The notes: generated by a model from the letters alone, not told the origin. Shown: positions 34,690 through 44,005, counted from the stretch's first letter. The stretch: DNA of 64,000 nt from Pseudobdellovibrio sp031428275 (GCA_031428275.1 JANPPC010000001.1:84904-148903), one strand, 5' to 3'. Program-made: numbers and translations.

Positions 34690-35379
34690 ATGAAAAAATA
34701 TAATTTACAAGATTACTTAGAAAATAGACAACGTTTACAGCAGTCGAAGCCGGTATACCGTAAAATCTGCATAACTTGCAACAGTCCTGAATTTAGCTGC
34801 TACTGCGAGGCTATTCAAACATTTGATCCAAAAATTCAATTCGTAGTGCTGATTCACCCAATTGAATACTTCCGCCGAATCGCATCGGGGCGGATGTCGC
34901 ATTTGGTATTGCAGGGCTCGCATTTAATCAAGGGCCAAGATTATTCTTTCGATGAAAAAGTGAATCAGATTTTACAAGATCCGCAGAATCATTGCATGAT
35001 TTTATATCCAGGAATTCGCTCGACGAATATGAGTACGATGTCCGACAATAATAGGGCTGAGCTGTTTCCAAAAAAGAAAAAAATTACGGTATTTGTAATT
35101 GATGGTACTTGGGCGACTGCCCGTAAAACGGTTCGCCAAAGCACCAATTTACAGAATTTACAGCGTATCTGTTTTTCTCCATTGGCGCCCTCTAACTTCC
35201 GCGTACGCAAACAGCCCGCTGCACATTGTGTATCAACCATTGAAGCCATTCACCAGACGATCGAATTGATGGGTCCTCACTGCGGCTTTGAAACCGCCAG
35301 CCGTGAACACGACCGCCTTTTAAATGCGTTTGATTACATGGTTGAACGCCAACTTGAGTTTGTTAAAAAATTCGCCTAG
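34690..35379 (+). CDS. DTW-domain tRNA-uridine aminocarboxypropyltransferase (TapT-like)
   Basis: This is a 229-residue protein with a Cys cluster CITCNSPEFSCYC near residue 29, the SPOUT-like ILYPG segment, and FVIDGTWATARKT carrying the signature D-x-T-W. The C-terminus has CVSTIEAIHQTIEL. Members use S-adenosylmethionine to make acp3U in the tRNA variable or D loop. It appears as a single gene. Confidence 0.9.
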   Translation: MKKYNLQDYLENRQRLQQSKPVYRKICITCNSPEFSCYCEAIQTFDPKIQFVVLIHPIEYFRRIASGRMSHLVLQGSHLIKGQDYSFDEKVNQILQDPQNHCMILYPGIRSTNMSTMSDNNRAELFPKKKKITVFVIDGTWATARKTVRQSTNLQNLQRICFSPLAPSNFRVRKQPAAHCVSTIEAIHQTIELMGPHCGFETASREHDRLLNAFDYMVERQLEFVKKFA

Positions 35380-35387
35380 CGAGCCTA

Positions 35388-35396
35388 TGCTATACT
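35388..35396 (+). promoter_or_regulatory. Extended -10 promoter for the GNAT-VOC gene
   Basis: TGC-TATACT is an extended -10 (TGn plus 5 of 6 consensus bases), 63 bases before the start codon at 35459. No good -35 is visible at 16-18 bases upstream. Confidence 0.35.
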
Positions 35397-35458
35397 TGTC
35401 GGGCCTTCTTTTGCAGATCAAAGAAAATGAAATAAAACAAATTAATTGATGGTGGGTC

Positions 35459-36376
35459 ATGACAGCTGTTGTAAGTTTTCCTGAAGAAATAAATGGCGAC
35501 AGAATTTATTTAAGACGGCATGATTTAACCGTTGCCGATGAAATGTTTAAAACGATCGATCAAAATCGTGAACGGTTGATGCAATTCATGCCTTGGCCTG
35601 TTCAAACTCAAAAACAAGAAGACTCTAAAAATTATATTCTTCTGTGTATCGAATCATGGAAGCAAAAAGCTCTATTTGATTACGGTATTTATTTAAAACT
35701 GGGGCATCAATTTATTGGTAATATCGGCGTGCATTCGATTGATTGGCGCAGTTCGCGCTGTGAACTTGGTTACTGGATTAGTAAGACTTACGAGCGACAA
35801 GGTTTCACTTCGGAAGCTGTTCGTTTAATCGAAAAAGCTTGTTTTGCTAAAGACTTTCACCGAGTTGAAATTAGGTGCTCAGCCGAAAATACGAAATCAG
35901 CCGGCGTAGCAATTCGAACGGGTTACAGATTAGAGGGTTATTTACGCGACGAAAAAATTGAACAAGGGCGTTTTCGTGACACTTTAGTGTTCGCTAAACT
36001 ACGAAGTGAAATTGATACCGACGAATTCGTTACATTAATGGGCCTTGATTTTGTTTATCTTTTTGTTGATCAAATTCAACAATCAAAAGAATGGTACCAG
36101 AAAGTTCTAAATCAAAAGCCTACAGTAGACTTAACTAATTACGTCGAATTCAGATTAGGATCGTCTGGTTTATGTCTACACTTAGCTGATCAAAAGTCTC
36201 CCTTAACCATCGGTGGAAGCGTCGGCTACTGGAAAGTTGCGCAGATTGAAAAAACGATTAATCTATTTATAAAATTTGGCGCCACAGTTTACCGCGAGCC
36301 ACTTCAATTGCCTACTTCAGAACAGATCTGCCAAATAAAAGACCCGTTCGGAAATATAATCGGCTTAATTGGTTAG
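35459..36376 (+). CDS. GNAT acetyltransferase fused to a VOC/glyoxalase domain
   Basis: This protein has 305 residues. Residues 1-180 are a RimJ/RimL-type GNAT: LRRHDLTVADEMF, IGNIGVHSIDW, CELGYWISKTYERQGFTSEAV (acetyl-CoA loop region) and NTKSAGVAIRTGYRLEG. Residues ~190-305 are one VOC (glyoxalase/bleomycin-resistance) module: FVYLFVDQIQQSKEWYQKVL at its start and IKDPFGNIIGLIG at its end. The fusion suggests a self-protection or detoxification role, but the substrate is unknown. No break or frameshift separates the two domains. Confidence 0.85.
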   Translation: MTAVVSFPEEINGDRIYLRRHDLTVADEMFKTIDQNRERLMQFMPWPVQTQKQEDSKNYILLCIESWKQKALFDYGIYLKLGHQFIGNIGVHSIDWRSSRCELGYWISKTYERQGFTSEAVRLIEKACFAKDFHRVEIRCSAENTKSAGVAIRTGYRLEGYLRDEKIEQGRFRDTLVFAKLRSEIDTDEFVTLMGLDFVYLFVDQIQQSKEWYQKVLNQKPTVDLTNYVEFRLGSSGLCLHLADQKSPLTIGGSVGYWKVAQIEKTINLFIKFGATVYREPLQLPTSEQICQIKDPFGNIIGLIG

Positions 36377-36443
36377 ACCAAGGTCGGTTCAAATGTTTGA
36401 AAGCTGCAACCGCCTATGACATTGTTAAAACGCGGGGAAGTTT

Positions 36444-37073
36444 ATGAAATATTTAGCGTATTTATTATCAGTTTTGTTTTGTGTATCCGTTAGGGCAGGC
36501 GGCGAAGACGCGCAAGCACCTACGCAGGCTGAACCAGCGGAAATTACAAAATCTTGTGAATTCAAAATTGAGTGTCATAAGAATCAAGATAGTTACGCCA
36601 TTGAATATAAAGTACTCGGAGATGGGTGCGACGATAATGCGGCTGGTGAATTAATATTAATAGCTGATCAAAAACGGACGGCATTACAAATCAATGGCTT
36701 ACCCCTTAAAAAAGTTGAAGATAAGGGTAACGTGCCTAAATTATGTGAAATTGACGGTGAAAAGTATCCGGCATTTGATATTGGTGACAATCGAATTGCT
36801 TTGTTTTTTCGAATCGATAATCGTCCGGCTCTTGATCGTTTGGGCGGAATTATTATCGATTTAAACCGTAGAAAAGTTATCAAGTTAGAAGAAAACTTCG
36901 GTGAAGTTAAAAACCAATCGTTTGCAATGTTGAAATCAAGTCGCGGAATTAAAACTCGCTTAGCTAAAGATCGCTTAAAAGACGTAGACTGCGATTGCGA
37001 TGCTGCGCTTATCGACGCCTGGAAAGAGATAACGCCTTACAGTGATATTTTCAAAACGAAATGGATCAGGTGA
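36444..37073 (+). CDS. Secreted protein of unknown function
   Basis: This is a 209-residue protein with a signal peptide ending at VRA-GGE (residue ~18), followed by an Ala/Pro/Glu-rich linker and a domain with several cysteines (CEFKIEC, CDD, LCE, DCDC). The paired cysteines suggest disulfides in the periplasm. GGGGAAG precedes the ATG. It ends just inside the leader of the DUF2147 gene, so the two are probably one transcript. No family recognised. Confidence 0.6.
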   Translation: MKYLAYLLSVLFCVSVRAGGEDAQAPTQAEPAEITKSCEFKIECHKNQDSYAIEYKVLGDGCDDNAAGELILIADQKRTALQINGLPLKKVEDKGNVPKLCEIDGEKYPAFDIGDNRIALFFRIDNRPALDRLGGIIIDLNRRKVIKLEENFGEVKNQSFAMLKSSRGIKTRLAKDRLKDVDCDCDAALIDAWKEITPYSDIFKTKWIR

Positions 37074-37078
37074 AAATT

Positions 37079-37525
37079 ATGGTTAAGTTTACAAAAATTT
37101 TGGTGTTTTCTCTTTTTTCAGTTTTGACAATTCATGCGTTCGCACAAACTCCGGTAGGTACTTGGATGATTGCTACTGAAGATGCGAAAGTCGAAATCTT
37201 CGAGGTGGTAGAGGAAGGCTTAAAGAGTCTTCAAGGTAAAATTACGTGGTTGAAAGAACCCAGCGATAAAGACGGTATCCCAAAAACCGACGTAGAAAAT
37301 TCAGATGCGAAATTAAAGACGCGCCCAATCTTAGGAATGGTTTTTTTAAAAGACTTCAAGCTAGACAAATCTGAGTGGTCCGGAGGCTCAATTTACGATG
37401 CCAAATCTGGTAAAACCTATAAAGCAACGATGAAGCTAGACGGCGACGATACTTTAAAATTGCGTGGATATGTAGGCGTTCCGCTATTTGGTCGAACTGA
37501 AGTATGGAAGCGCACGCAGCCTTAG
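37079..37525 (+). CDS. DUF2147 family periplasmic protein
   Basis: The protein has about 148 residues from the ATG at 37079, which has AGGTGA upstream and starts a signal peptide cleaved at AFA-QTP. An ATG six codons earlier overlaps the preceding gene and is less likely. PVGTWMIATEDAKVEIFE, GKITWLKEPSDKDG, GMVFLKDFK and LRGYVGVPLFGRTEVWKR are the full set of DUF2147 motifs, a lipocalin-like beta fold. Function is not established. Confidence 0.9.
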   Translation: MVKFTKILVFSLFSVLTIHAFAQTPVGTWMIATEDAKVEIFEVVEEGLKSLQGKITWLKEPSDKDGIPKTDVENSDAKLKTRPILGMVFLKDFKLDKSEWSGGSIYDAKSGKTYKATMKLDGDDTLKLRGYVGVPLFGRTEVWKRTQP

Positions 37526-37547
37526 TAGGCGCGTAGTTCGATAGAAG

Positions 37548-38165
37548 TTAGGCCGCAGGTTTTTTTTCTTCTTTTTCGATAGATTCGGGGTCTAATGCAG
37601 ATGACGAATTGTTTGAAAAAATTCGATTTACTTCCATCATAGCCGTGAAGATCAAGTGATCAACCTGTTGAATTTTAACAGCCGGGTTGGCTAAGTTGTA
37701 GATCTCAATTTTTTTGTTTAATCTTGCGCTTAGACTGCTGATGTCTTTTATTAATCGAATAATCGCAATTTCGTTTCTGAAGTCGCTGCTCATGAAGTCT
37801 TCGCTCGGTGCGTAGCCTTGAACATTGATTGCAATATAGGTGTTAATTTTTCTAGATAGATCAAAGTAATCTTGTAAGTCTCCGCCAGTCTCGAGAGCAT
37901 TTTCCATGAGCGCGTTAAGCGTGCTATCAATCACATCTCCAGAACTTAATGGCTTCGGAAACTGGCTACGAAAGGTATAAGATTTTCTTTTAACTTTTGA
38001 CTTCAAGGCAAGACGCATTTGTGAAATTTGCGCCTGTAAGTTATCGATTTCATTTTTGTAATCGATTTTTTTGCGAGATTTTAAGACTTTAACTGTCAGC
38101 ATAATAGCGCCGCCAGCTAAGGTTAAGTTTACAAGAAATGTGATTAAACTATAAATGCTTTCCAC
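37548..38165 (-). CDS. Single-pass membrane protein of unknown function
   Basis: This 205-residue protein has one N-terminal transmembrane helix (residues ~5-27). A basic coiled-coil-like stretch (KSRKKIDYKNEIDNLQAQISQMRL) and a helical cytoplasmic domain follow. It ends in an acidic, then Lys-rich tail. No recognised motif. It is convergent with the DUF2147 gene and divergent from the lipoprotein at 38339. Confidence 0.55.
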   Translation of the reverse strand: MESIYSLITFLVNLTLAGGAIMLTVKVLKSRKKIDYKNEIDNLQAQISQMRLALKSKVKRKSYTFRSQFPKPLSSGDVIDSTLNALMENALETGGDLQDYFDLSRKINTYIAINVQGYAPSEDFMSSDFRNEIAIIRLIKDISSLSARLNKKIEIYNLANPAVKIQQVDHLIFTAMMEVNRIFSNNSSSALDPESIEKEEKKPAA

Positions 38166-38338
38166 TGCCCAAATGATCGGAGTTTTCTAGACATTTATAG
38201 AGTGTCAAAAGGTCTAGTAATAACAAAATCAGTAACTTTGTTAACTATTTAGACGCTTTTTTATTCTCAAAATGAATCAGTACGATCTGTTGACGGTCTT
38301 AATTATGCTTCGAAGCTTAGGTAAGCTAAGGAGTTTGT

Positions 38339-39424
38339 ATGAAGCAAATTATATTCAGCAGTGTTTTAGTCGGTATGCTAACTGTTCTTACGGGTTGCCC
38401 GGATAATGGCGGCGGTGGAAACAAAGCAGCAGACGTGCCGGGCCCGCAGGGCGTGGTTGAAGCATACGGGAACTCAAGCATCTATTGCCAGTTTGGTTCG
38501 GGATCCTTTAACTGCGCGGTAAAAAACCAAGCAAGTGGTTTGGAGATTTGTCGTACGCAGCCGCGACCTTTCACAGATTTACCAAGTTTGTGTCAGCAGG
38601 TTCGTGAAGAGCAGGCCACTTTATCTCAGTATAACAATAATTGTAACGTGCAAGCGGCTTTACAAAGAGTCGTTGCAGAAACTTGTCAAAACGTAGCATC
38701 GCCTGCGACTCCAATTTTGCCGGGTCAGCCAACATACCCTGGTCAAACTGGTAATGAGTATGAAAAATCAATTACGTGTACGTATACGGGTTATAACAAT
38801 GGTTACAGGGCTCAGCCTGTGACATTGCCGATTCCGATCGCCGCGAAGTCTGAAGTTGAAATTAGCTTTAATAATAAATATTTCTACATCGATATCGGTC
38901 GTTTCGGTACAACGACAATGGTGTATACACCCGGTAAGCGCGGCATTCCTGACACGATCACTTTAAAAAATGTGGGTCTAAATAACGAACTTTCTTTCAG
39001 CCAATCAGGTTATGCAGGTGAGGAAGTGCGATTGAAAGCCAAGGATGACCGTGGGCGAACAAGCTTAGAAATTACTTGTGCGGGCGCTGCAAACTTTAAG
39101 AAAAATATCGTAGATGCAAAATTTACGAAGTACGTTTGCGTCGGTACCTCAAATTTACGTGCGGCGCGCGGGCAAAAAGAAACAATCAACATAACTTTGC
39201 CTTACGATTCGCGTTTAACTGATTCAGAAATTCAATTAGCGAGTGGTTTATCTGCAAGAATCATTGGCGATGATACAAATCGAGACAAAGAACAAATTGA
39301 ATTTACTGCTTACGGAGTAGGTTTAGATTACACGGTTACTTCGGCATCTTACTTAAAAACAAAGTCAACTTTCAGAGCTAAAAATGGCCATCGCGGGGTC
39401 AATATTAGTTGTGTTCCGCAGTAG
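38339..39424 (+). CDS. Lipoprotein of unknown function
   Basis: This 361-residue protein has a type II signal peptide and lipobox LTGC (C20), followed by a Gly-rich linker. The mature protein holds many cysteines (IYCQFGSGSFNC, NNCNVQ, ITCTYTGY) and beta-rich repeats, two of which start with a TC/VC pattern (ITCTYTGYNNG and YVCVGTSNL), hinting at a duplicated beta-sandwich domain. AAGGAG precedes the ATG. Probably outer-membrane anchored. A strong hairpin follows its stop. Confidence 0.65.
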   Translation: MKQIIFSSVLVGMLTVLTGCPDNGGGGNKAADVPGPQGVVEAYGNSSIYCQFGSGSFNCAVKNQASGLEICRTQPRPFTDLPSLCQQVREEQATLSQYNNNCNVQAALQRVVAETCQNVASPATPILPGQPTYPGQTGNEYEKSITCTYTGYNNGYRAQPVTLPIPIAAKSEVEISFNNKYFYIDIGRFGTTTMVYTPGKRGIPDTITLKNVGLNNELSFSQSGYAGEEVRLKAKDDRGRTSLEITCAGAANFKKNIVDAKFTKYVCVGTSNLRAARGQKETINITLPYDSRLTDSEIQLASGLSARIIGDDTNRDKEQIEFTAYGVGLDYTVTSASYLKTKSTFRAKNGHRGVNISCVPQ

Positions 39425-39435
39425 TATGTTTGCTT

Positions 39436-39462
39436 CGCGGGCTGACGATGTGTCGGCTCGCG
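39436..39462 (+). other. 11-bp GC-rich hairpin between a lipoprotein gene and mreB
   Basis: CGCGGGCTGAC (39436-39446) pairs with GTCGGCTCGCG (39452-39462) along its full length with two G-U pairs. It has no T-run. It could be a factor-independent pause, a Rho-blocked 3' end of the lipoprotein mRNA, or a regulatory element of mreB. Confidence 0.45.
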
Positions 39463-39489
39463 TTAAATATCCGCATTGACTCATCTTTA

Positions 39490-39495
39490 TATAAT
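39490..39495 (+). promoter_or_regulatory. -10 element for mreB
   Basis: A perfect TATAAT lies 50 bases before the mreB ATG. The TTGACT at 39476-39481 is too close to serve as its -35, and no match occurs at 17 bases. Confidence 0.35.
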
Positions 39496-39544
39496 TTCTA
39501 GAATTTTTATTGAGCTAACAATATCATAGGATGTGAAACTCAGT

Positions 39545-40588
39545 ATGTCATTTCTCGATAAGTTGACCGATTATTTTTCGAACGATATCGCTATTGATTT
39601 AGGGACTGCGAATACGCTTGTCTACGTCAAAGGCCGCGGAATTATTTTAGACGAACCTTCTGTGGTTGCGGTTCAGAAAAATTACCGCGGAATGCAAAAC
39701 AGAGTCTTGGCGGTCGGCAAAGAAGCGAAAGAAATGTTAGGTCGTACTCCTGGCAGTATCGTTGCCATTCGCCCAATTAAAGACGGTGTTATTGCAGATT
39801 TTGAAGTTACATCTTCAATGCTTAAATATTTTATTCAAAAAGCGATGGGCGAGAAAAAAGCGTTGGTGCGTCCGCGTATTATTATCTGCGTTCCGTACGG
39901 AATCACCCAAGTCGAAAAACGAGCTGTAAAAGAAGCTGCGCAATCAGCGGGTGCTCGCGAAGTTCACTTAATCGAAGAGCCGATGGCGGCTGCGATTGGT
40001 GCGGGTCTACCAATCACCGAGCCGTCAGGAAATATGGTTGTCGACATGGGTGGCGGTACCACGGGTGTTGCGGTTATTTCTTTAGGTGGCATAGTTTATT
40101 GTAAATCAATCAAAGTAGCCGGAGATAAATTTGACGAAGCGATCGTTAACTACGTTCGTCGACAGTTTAACTTGTTAATCGGTGAGCGTACGGCTGAATC
40201 TATTAAATTAAAAATTGGTAATGCTTACCCTTTCGAGGTCGAGCGTACGATGGAAGTCAAAGGTCGAGATTTGGTGGCCGGTGCGCCTAAAACAATTGAG
40301 ATCACTAGCACTCAGATAAATGACGCATTGATGGACCCTTTGTCTGAGATTGTCGACGCCGTTCGTACAGCTTTAGAGAAAACGCCGCCTGAGCTAGCTT
40401 CTGATATCGTTGATAACGGAATCGTTTTAACGGGCGGAGGGGCTTTGTTGGCAAACCTAGATGTATTATTACGTGAAAGAACTGGCCTTCCTGTTTCAAT
40501 CGCCGAAGATCCATTAACTTGCGTGGTTATGGGTTCTGGTAAAGTATTAGACCAACTGGATCTTCTCAGCCAGCTTACAATCGACTAA
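39545..40588 (+). CDS. mreB: Rod-shape-determining actin homologue MreB
   Basis: This is a protein of about 347 residues; an in-frame GTG four codons upstream is the alternative start, but the ATG matches other MreBs. Motifs DIAIDLGTANTLVYVKGRG (phosphate 1), VVDMGGGTTGVAVISLGG (phosphate 2) and IVLTGGGALLANLD (adenosine) are intact. It polymerises on the inner membrane and directs peptidoglycan synthesis. mreC and mreD are not adjacent; the next genes are a sigma-like fusion and a sensor kinase. Confidence 0.96.
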   Translation: MSFLDKLTDYFSNDIAIDLGTANTLVYVKGRGIILDEPSVVAVQKNYRGMQNRVLAVGKEAKEMLGRTPGSIVAIRPIKDGVIADFEVTSSMLKYFIQKAMGEKKALVRPRIIICVPYGITQVEKRAVKEAAQSAGAREVHLIEEPMAAAIGAGLPITEPSGNMVVDMGGGTTGVAVISLGGIVYCKSIKVAGDKFDEAIVNYVRRQFNLLIGERTAESIKLKIGNAYPFEVERTMEVKGRDLVAGAPKTIEITSTQINDALMDPLSEIVDAVRTALEKTPPELASDIVDNGIVLTGGGALLANLDVLLRERTGLPVSIAEDPLTCVVMGSGKVLDQLDLLSQLTID

Positions 40589-40599
40589 CATAATTAAAT

Positions 40600-42003
40600 A
40601 TGCCGATTTCCATAGAAGCGCGCATTTGGCTAGCGACCCATTTGCTATACCCAAATTCAACGCAAGCATTTGATGTTTATCAAGCGATTGTATCCCAATC
40701 TGAAAAATCAATTCGTTCAAAGGATGCGCAACATCTTTTAGTAAAATTAGCGCAAATCTGTGAAAAAATTCCGCCGGTAAATTCTGCGTTGGCGTTTCAC
40801 GTATTTGAAAATAATCAGATTTCGGAATGGCGTTTGATTTACAAGAAAACGAAAAAGTTGCAACAGATTATATTTTTAGGCGTTTTAATTTTTGATCTAA
40901 AAATTGAACAGATCGCAAAAGCTTTTAAAACAACTGAAGATAAAATTCGGTTTCAATTTCATCAATTATTTACAAAAGTAGTTCAACAAGCTCCTGAAAT
41001 TAAAATGAATTACCAATTTCAATTTAAGAAAAGCAGCGACAGCAAAGTGTCGTACCTTTTTACGAATGAGAATTTAATCGACTATTCACTTGGTCAGCTA
41101 TCAGCGATTGACTCAGAAAAAGTCCGATACGGATTAGAAATTTACCCTGTCTTGCAAAAATCTGAGAAATCCTATCGTCTTATTGCAAAACAAATTAATA
41201 CCTTAGTGGCTATACACTCAAGTTTTAAAATAGTGATACCTCAACCGATTGTACAAGTTGTTCGCGAACACGCTACAAGTGGACCCTCTCGGTTCGCTAA
41301 AATTAATCAGCATAAGAAGTCGATATCTATTTCGACGATTTCAATTTTAGTTTTATTATTTGTATTCATTCGTCCGCGATGGATAGAAAATTTGAGCGAA
41401 ACTTCGAAGCGTGAAGCGCTGGTTCTGCTAGAAGTAACGAAAAAAAGTAATAGCCCAATCGATTCTGACGGTCAGGTGCCAATAAATTTAAATGAATTAC
41501 CGATTCAATCTGAGTCTACTCGTTCGAGAAAAGAAAAAGTTGCGGCGCAATTAGCACGTAAGCAGGTCGCTGCATCAGCGACCAATCAAACTCCCGAAGT
41601 CGCAGGCTTAGCAAAAGTTGAAAAACAGTCGCCTTCTGCTATAACGGCAGAGTCGACTGTATCAATTGTTAAACCACCTATGACGAATTCAGCTTCAGAG
41701 GTAAAAAAACAAGGTGGGCTTTATCGCGGAGTATTGGTTGTGACCGATCTAGACGAGGTTTCAGCTAAAGTACGCGAACGAATTATAAGTTTGGGCGGAA
41801 AAAAGGCAGGGGAAGTTGAGCTTGGCTGGAAAAAATCAGATAATTTGGGTTATTACCACTTCACTGTACCGCAAGATAACGTAGAGGCGATTAACGAATA
41901 TTTAGCCAAGTTCGGTGAATACAGAATTGATTTTGAAAACCATCCGCGTTTAGTTCAAACGGGGCTCAAGCGCTTTATTATTGAGGTAAAGCAGGGTGAT
42001 TGA
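40600..42003 (+). CDS. Sigma-like / anti-sigma-like transmembrane fusion protein
   Basis: This protein has 467 residues. Residues ~1-130 resemble a degenerate ECF sigma factor: a helical N-terminus, then KLQQIIFLGVLIFDLKIEQIAKAFKTTEDKIRFQ, a region-4-like helix-turn-helix. Residues ~155-200 (LIDYSLGQLSAIDSEKVRYG) look like an anti-sigma zf-HC2 fold without its Cys/His ligands. There is one transmembrane helix (~242-258), a low-complexity periplasmic linker, and a C-terminal domain (~375-467) with LVVTDLDEVSAKVRERIISLGGK similar to DUF4349. All assignments are by eye. It follows mreB by 11 bases and overlaps the next kinase gene by 8. Confidence 0.55.
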   Translation: MPISIEARIWLATHLLYPNSTQAFDVYQAIVSQSEKSIRSKDAQHLLVKLAQICEKIPPVNSALAFHVFENNQISEWRLIYKKTKKLQQIIFLGVLIFDLKIEQIAKAFKTTEDKIRFQFHQLFTKVVQQAPEIKMNYQFQFKKSSDSKVSYLFTNENLIDYSLGQLSAIDSEKVRYGLEIYPVLQKSEKSYRLIAKQINTLVAIHSSFKIVIPQPIVQVVREHATSGPSRFAKINQHKKSISISTISILVLLFVFIRPRWIENLSETSKREALVLLEVTKKSNSPIDSDGQVPINLNELPIQSESTRSRKEKVAAQLARKQVAASATNQTPEVAGLAKVEKQSPSAITAESTVSIVKPPMTNSASEVKKQGGLYRGVLVVTDLDEVSAKVRERIISLGGKKAGEVELGWKKSDNLGYYHFTVPQDNVEAINEYLAKFGEYRIDFENHPRLVQTGLKRFIIEVKQGD

Positions 42004-43939
42004 TAAAAAAAATCAAGCTACTGCTAAACGTTCGTTGCGATCAATTCTAATTGTATGGTTTATCATATTCTCGGTTTTGCCATTAACTTTCGTAGCTTGG
42101 TATTCGGTATTTAAGTTCGAAAAAGCAATTGATAATGAGCTTTCCGAGCGCTTGCGCGGTAACGGCCGCGAAATCGAAGTTATGATCTCAGATTACTACA
42201 CGCACTTATCGCAAAGGCGAGATGCTCTGGTTAGAAACCCTCACTTATTATATAATCTTTCGACGGGTGACGTTAAATCTATTCAAGATCTATCGATTGA
42301 TTGGGTTAAAACAAGTGTCGCGAATTCGTTGTCTTTTTATGATCGCGAAGGTCGCTTGCTTTCAACGGTATTTAAAGACGATAAAGGTTCAGTTAGAACT
42401 TTTAGCCCAAGTACTGAAAAAATTTTATTAAACGAAAAATATTTAAGTCATCTAAAAGTAAAAGCTCAGCTAGGTTTAGTCGACTATTTAGAAACTAATA
42501 AAATGTCATTAATTTTATTTTCTAAGATTGTTTCTACCAGCGGCAAAGTTGTTGGTTACGTCGAGCAAATAATCGATCTAAAAGAATTTTTTTTAAATCG
42601 TATAAAGGCCAAGTTGAAGCTTGAGGCTTTTTTAGTGCGCGACTCTGGTCAGGTAATTTCGTCAACAATTCCGCAATTCAAATCACTTTCAAAAAATTTT
42701 ATCGACAATATTCTTCGCGGTGATAGCCCCGATAAGTTTTTTGAAATCTCGACCGAATCTGAACCTTTCGGTTTTATTTTGTACCCAATAACCTGGGATA
42801 AATCGCACTTTTTTATTGCGTTGGGTGTAACGAAAAAAGATTCGCAATCGGTGCTAAAAAACGTAAACATCGCTTTTTTAACCGTGATCAGTATCGTTAT
42901 CTTGTTTTTGTTGACCACCGTATGGATCAGCGCAAATTGGCTCTTAAGGCCAATTAACGAATTGATTGGCGGTTTACGTTCGTTTGATAAGACCGAAAGT
43001 CTGGTGCAGTTTCCGGTAAAAAACAAAACTGAAATAGGTCTTCTAACTGCCGCTTTTAATGAAATGAGCTTTAAGATATTTCAGACCCGACACGATCTTA
43101 AGAAGAAAATCAAAGAACTTGAGATGGCGAACAACGACCTAAAAGAAGCGCAAACTAAGTTAGTTCATTCGGCAAAAATGACGAGCTTAGGTCAACTTGT
43201 TGCTGGCGTGGCACACGAGCTAAATAATCCCATTGGTTTTATTTACAGCAATACAAGCCATTTAAAAGATTACTCGCAAAAATTATTTCAAATCATTGAT
43301 ACATTCGAAAAAAACCCGGACAAGCTTCAAGAAGTCAAAAATCAGGTTGATTACGATTTTATTAAAAAAGATTTGCCGCAATTAATTAAGTCCTGCCAAG
43401 ACGGTGCCCAACGTACGCGTGATATCGTGCTGGGCTTACGAAATTTTTCGCGTTTAGAAGAAGCTCAGTTGAAAGAAATTGATCTGCGAGACTCACTAGA
43501 TACCACGCTTGATTTGCTGAAGGGTGAAATTAAAAATCGAATTCAGGTTCATCGTCAATACGAACCAGTGCCGAAAGTTTTGTGTTATGCCTCGCAAATT
43601 AATCAAGTGTTCATGAATATATTATCCAATGCGGTGCAGGCTATTCAAGGTGGCGGGCAAATTTGGATTTCAACTTTGCCGATAAAGGCCTCTGCTGATC
43701 AACCGGGTCGCGTACAGGTATCGATTCAAGATAGCGGAATGGGAATGGACGCGGCTATTCTTGAGAAAATTTTCGAGCCCTTTTTTACCACGAAAGGTGT
43801 CGGCCAGGGTACTGGCTTGGGTCTAAGTATTTCTTACGGGATAATGCAAAATCACGGCGGAGAAATTCAGGTTAGGTCTGAAAAAGGCGTCGGAACTGAG
43901 TTTATTGTCATAATTCCGGTCTTACAGGCAAAAAGATAA
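41996..43939 (+). CDS. Membrane sensor histidine kinase with HAMP domain
   Basis: This 647-residue protein has two transmembrane helices (~21-41 and ~293-315) flanking a periplasmic sensor of Cache-like size (residues ~42-290). A HAMP domain, a coiled coil, and a HisKA-like site (LVAGVAHELNNPIGF, H407) follow, then a HATPase with NVFMNILSNAVQAIQ, DSGMGMD and GQGTGLGLS. The GTG start overlaps the preceding gene, which suggests a shared signalling role. No receiver domain or response regulator lies nearby. Confidence 0.9.
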   Translation: MIDKKNQATAKRSLRSILIVWFIIFSVLPLTFVAWYSVFKFEKAIDNELSERLRGNGREIEVMISDYYTHLSQRRDALVRNPHLLYNLSTGDVKSIQDLSIDWVKTSVANSLSFYDREGRLLSTVFKDDKGSVRTFSPSTEKILLNEKYLSHLKVKAQLGLVDYLETNKMSLILFSKIVSTSGKVVGYVEQIIDLKEFFLNRIKAKLKLEAFLVRDSGQVISSTIPQFKSLSKNFIDNILRGDSPDKFFEISTESEPFGFILYPITWDKSHFFIALGVTKKDSQSVLKNVNIAFLTVISIVILFLLTTVWISANWLLRPINELIGGLRSFDKTESLVQFPVKNKTEIGLLTAAFNEMSFKIFQTRHDLKKKIKELEMANNDLKEAQTKLVHSAKMTSLGQLVAGVAHELNNPIGFIYSNTSHLKDYSQKLFQIIDTFEKNPDKLQEVKNQVDYDFIKKDLPQLIKSCQDGAQRTRDIVLGLRNFSRLEEAQLKEIDLRDSLDTTLDLLKGEIKNRIQVHRQYEPVPKVLCYASQINQVFMNILSNAVQAIQGGGQIWISTLPIKASADQPGRVQVSIQDSGMGMDAAILEKIFEPFFTTKGVGQGTGLGLSISYGIMQNHGGEIQVRSEKGVGTEFIVIIPVLQAKR

Positions 43940-44005
43940 TCGAATCGTCTTAGATTGGTACAGTAAATATTAAAATTGTAAGCGACTCAATCCGATAAGT
44001 ACTTC

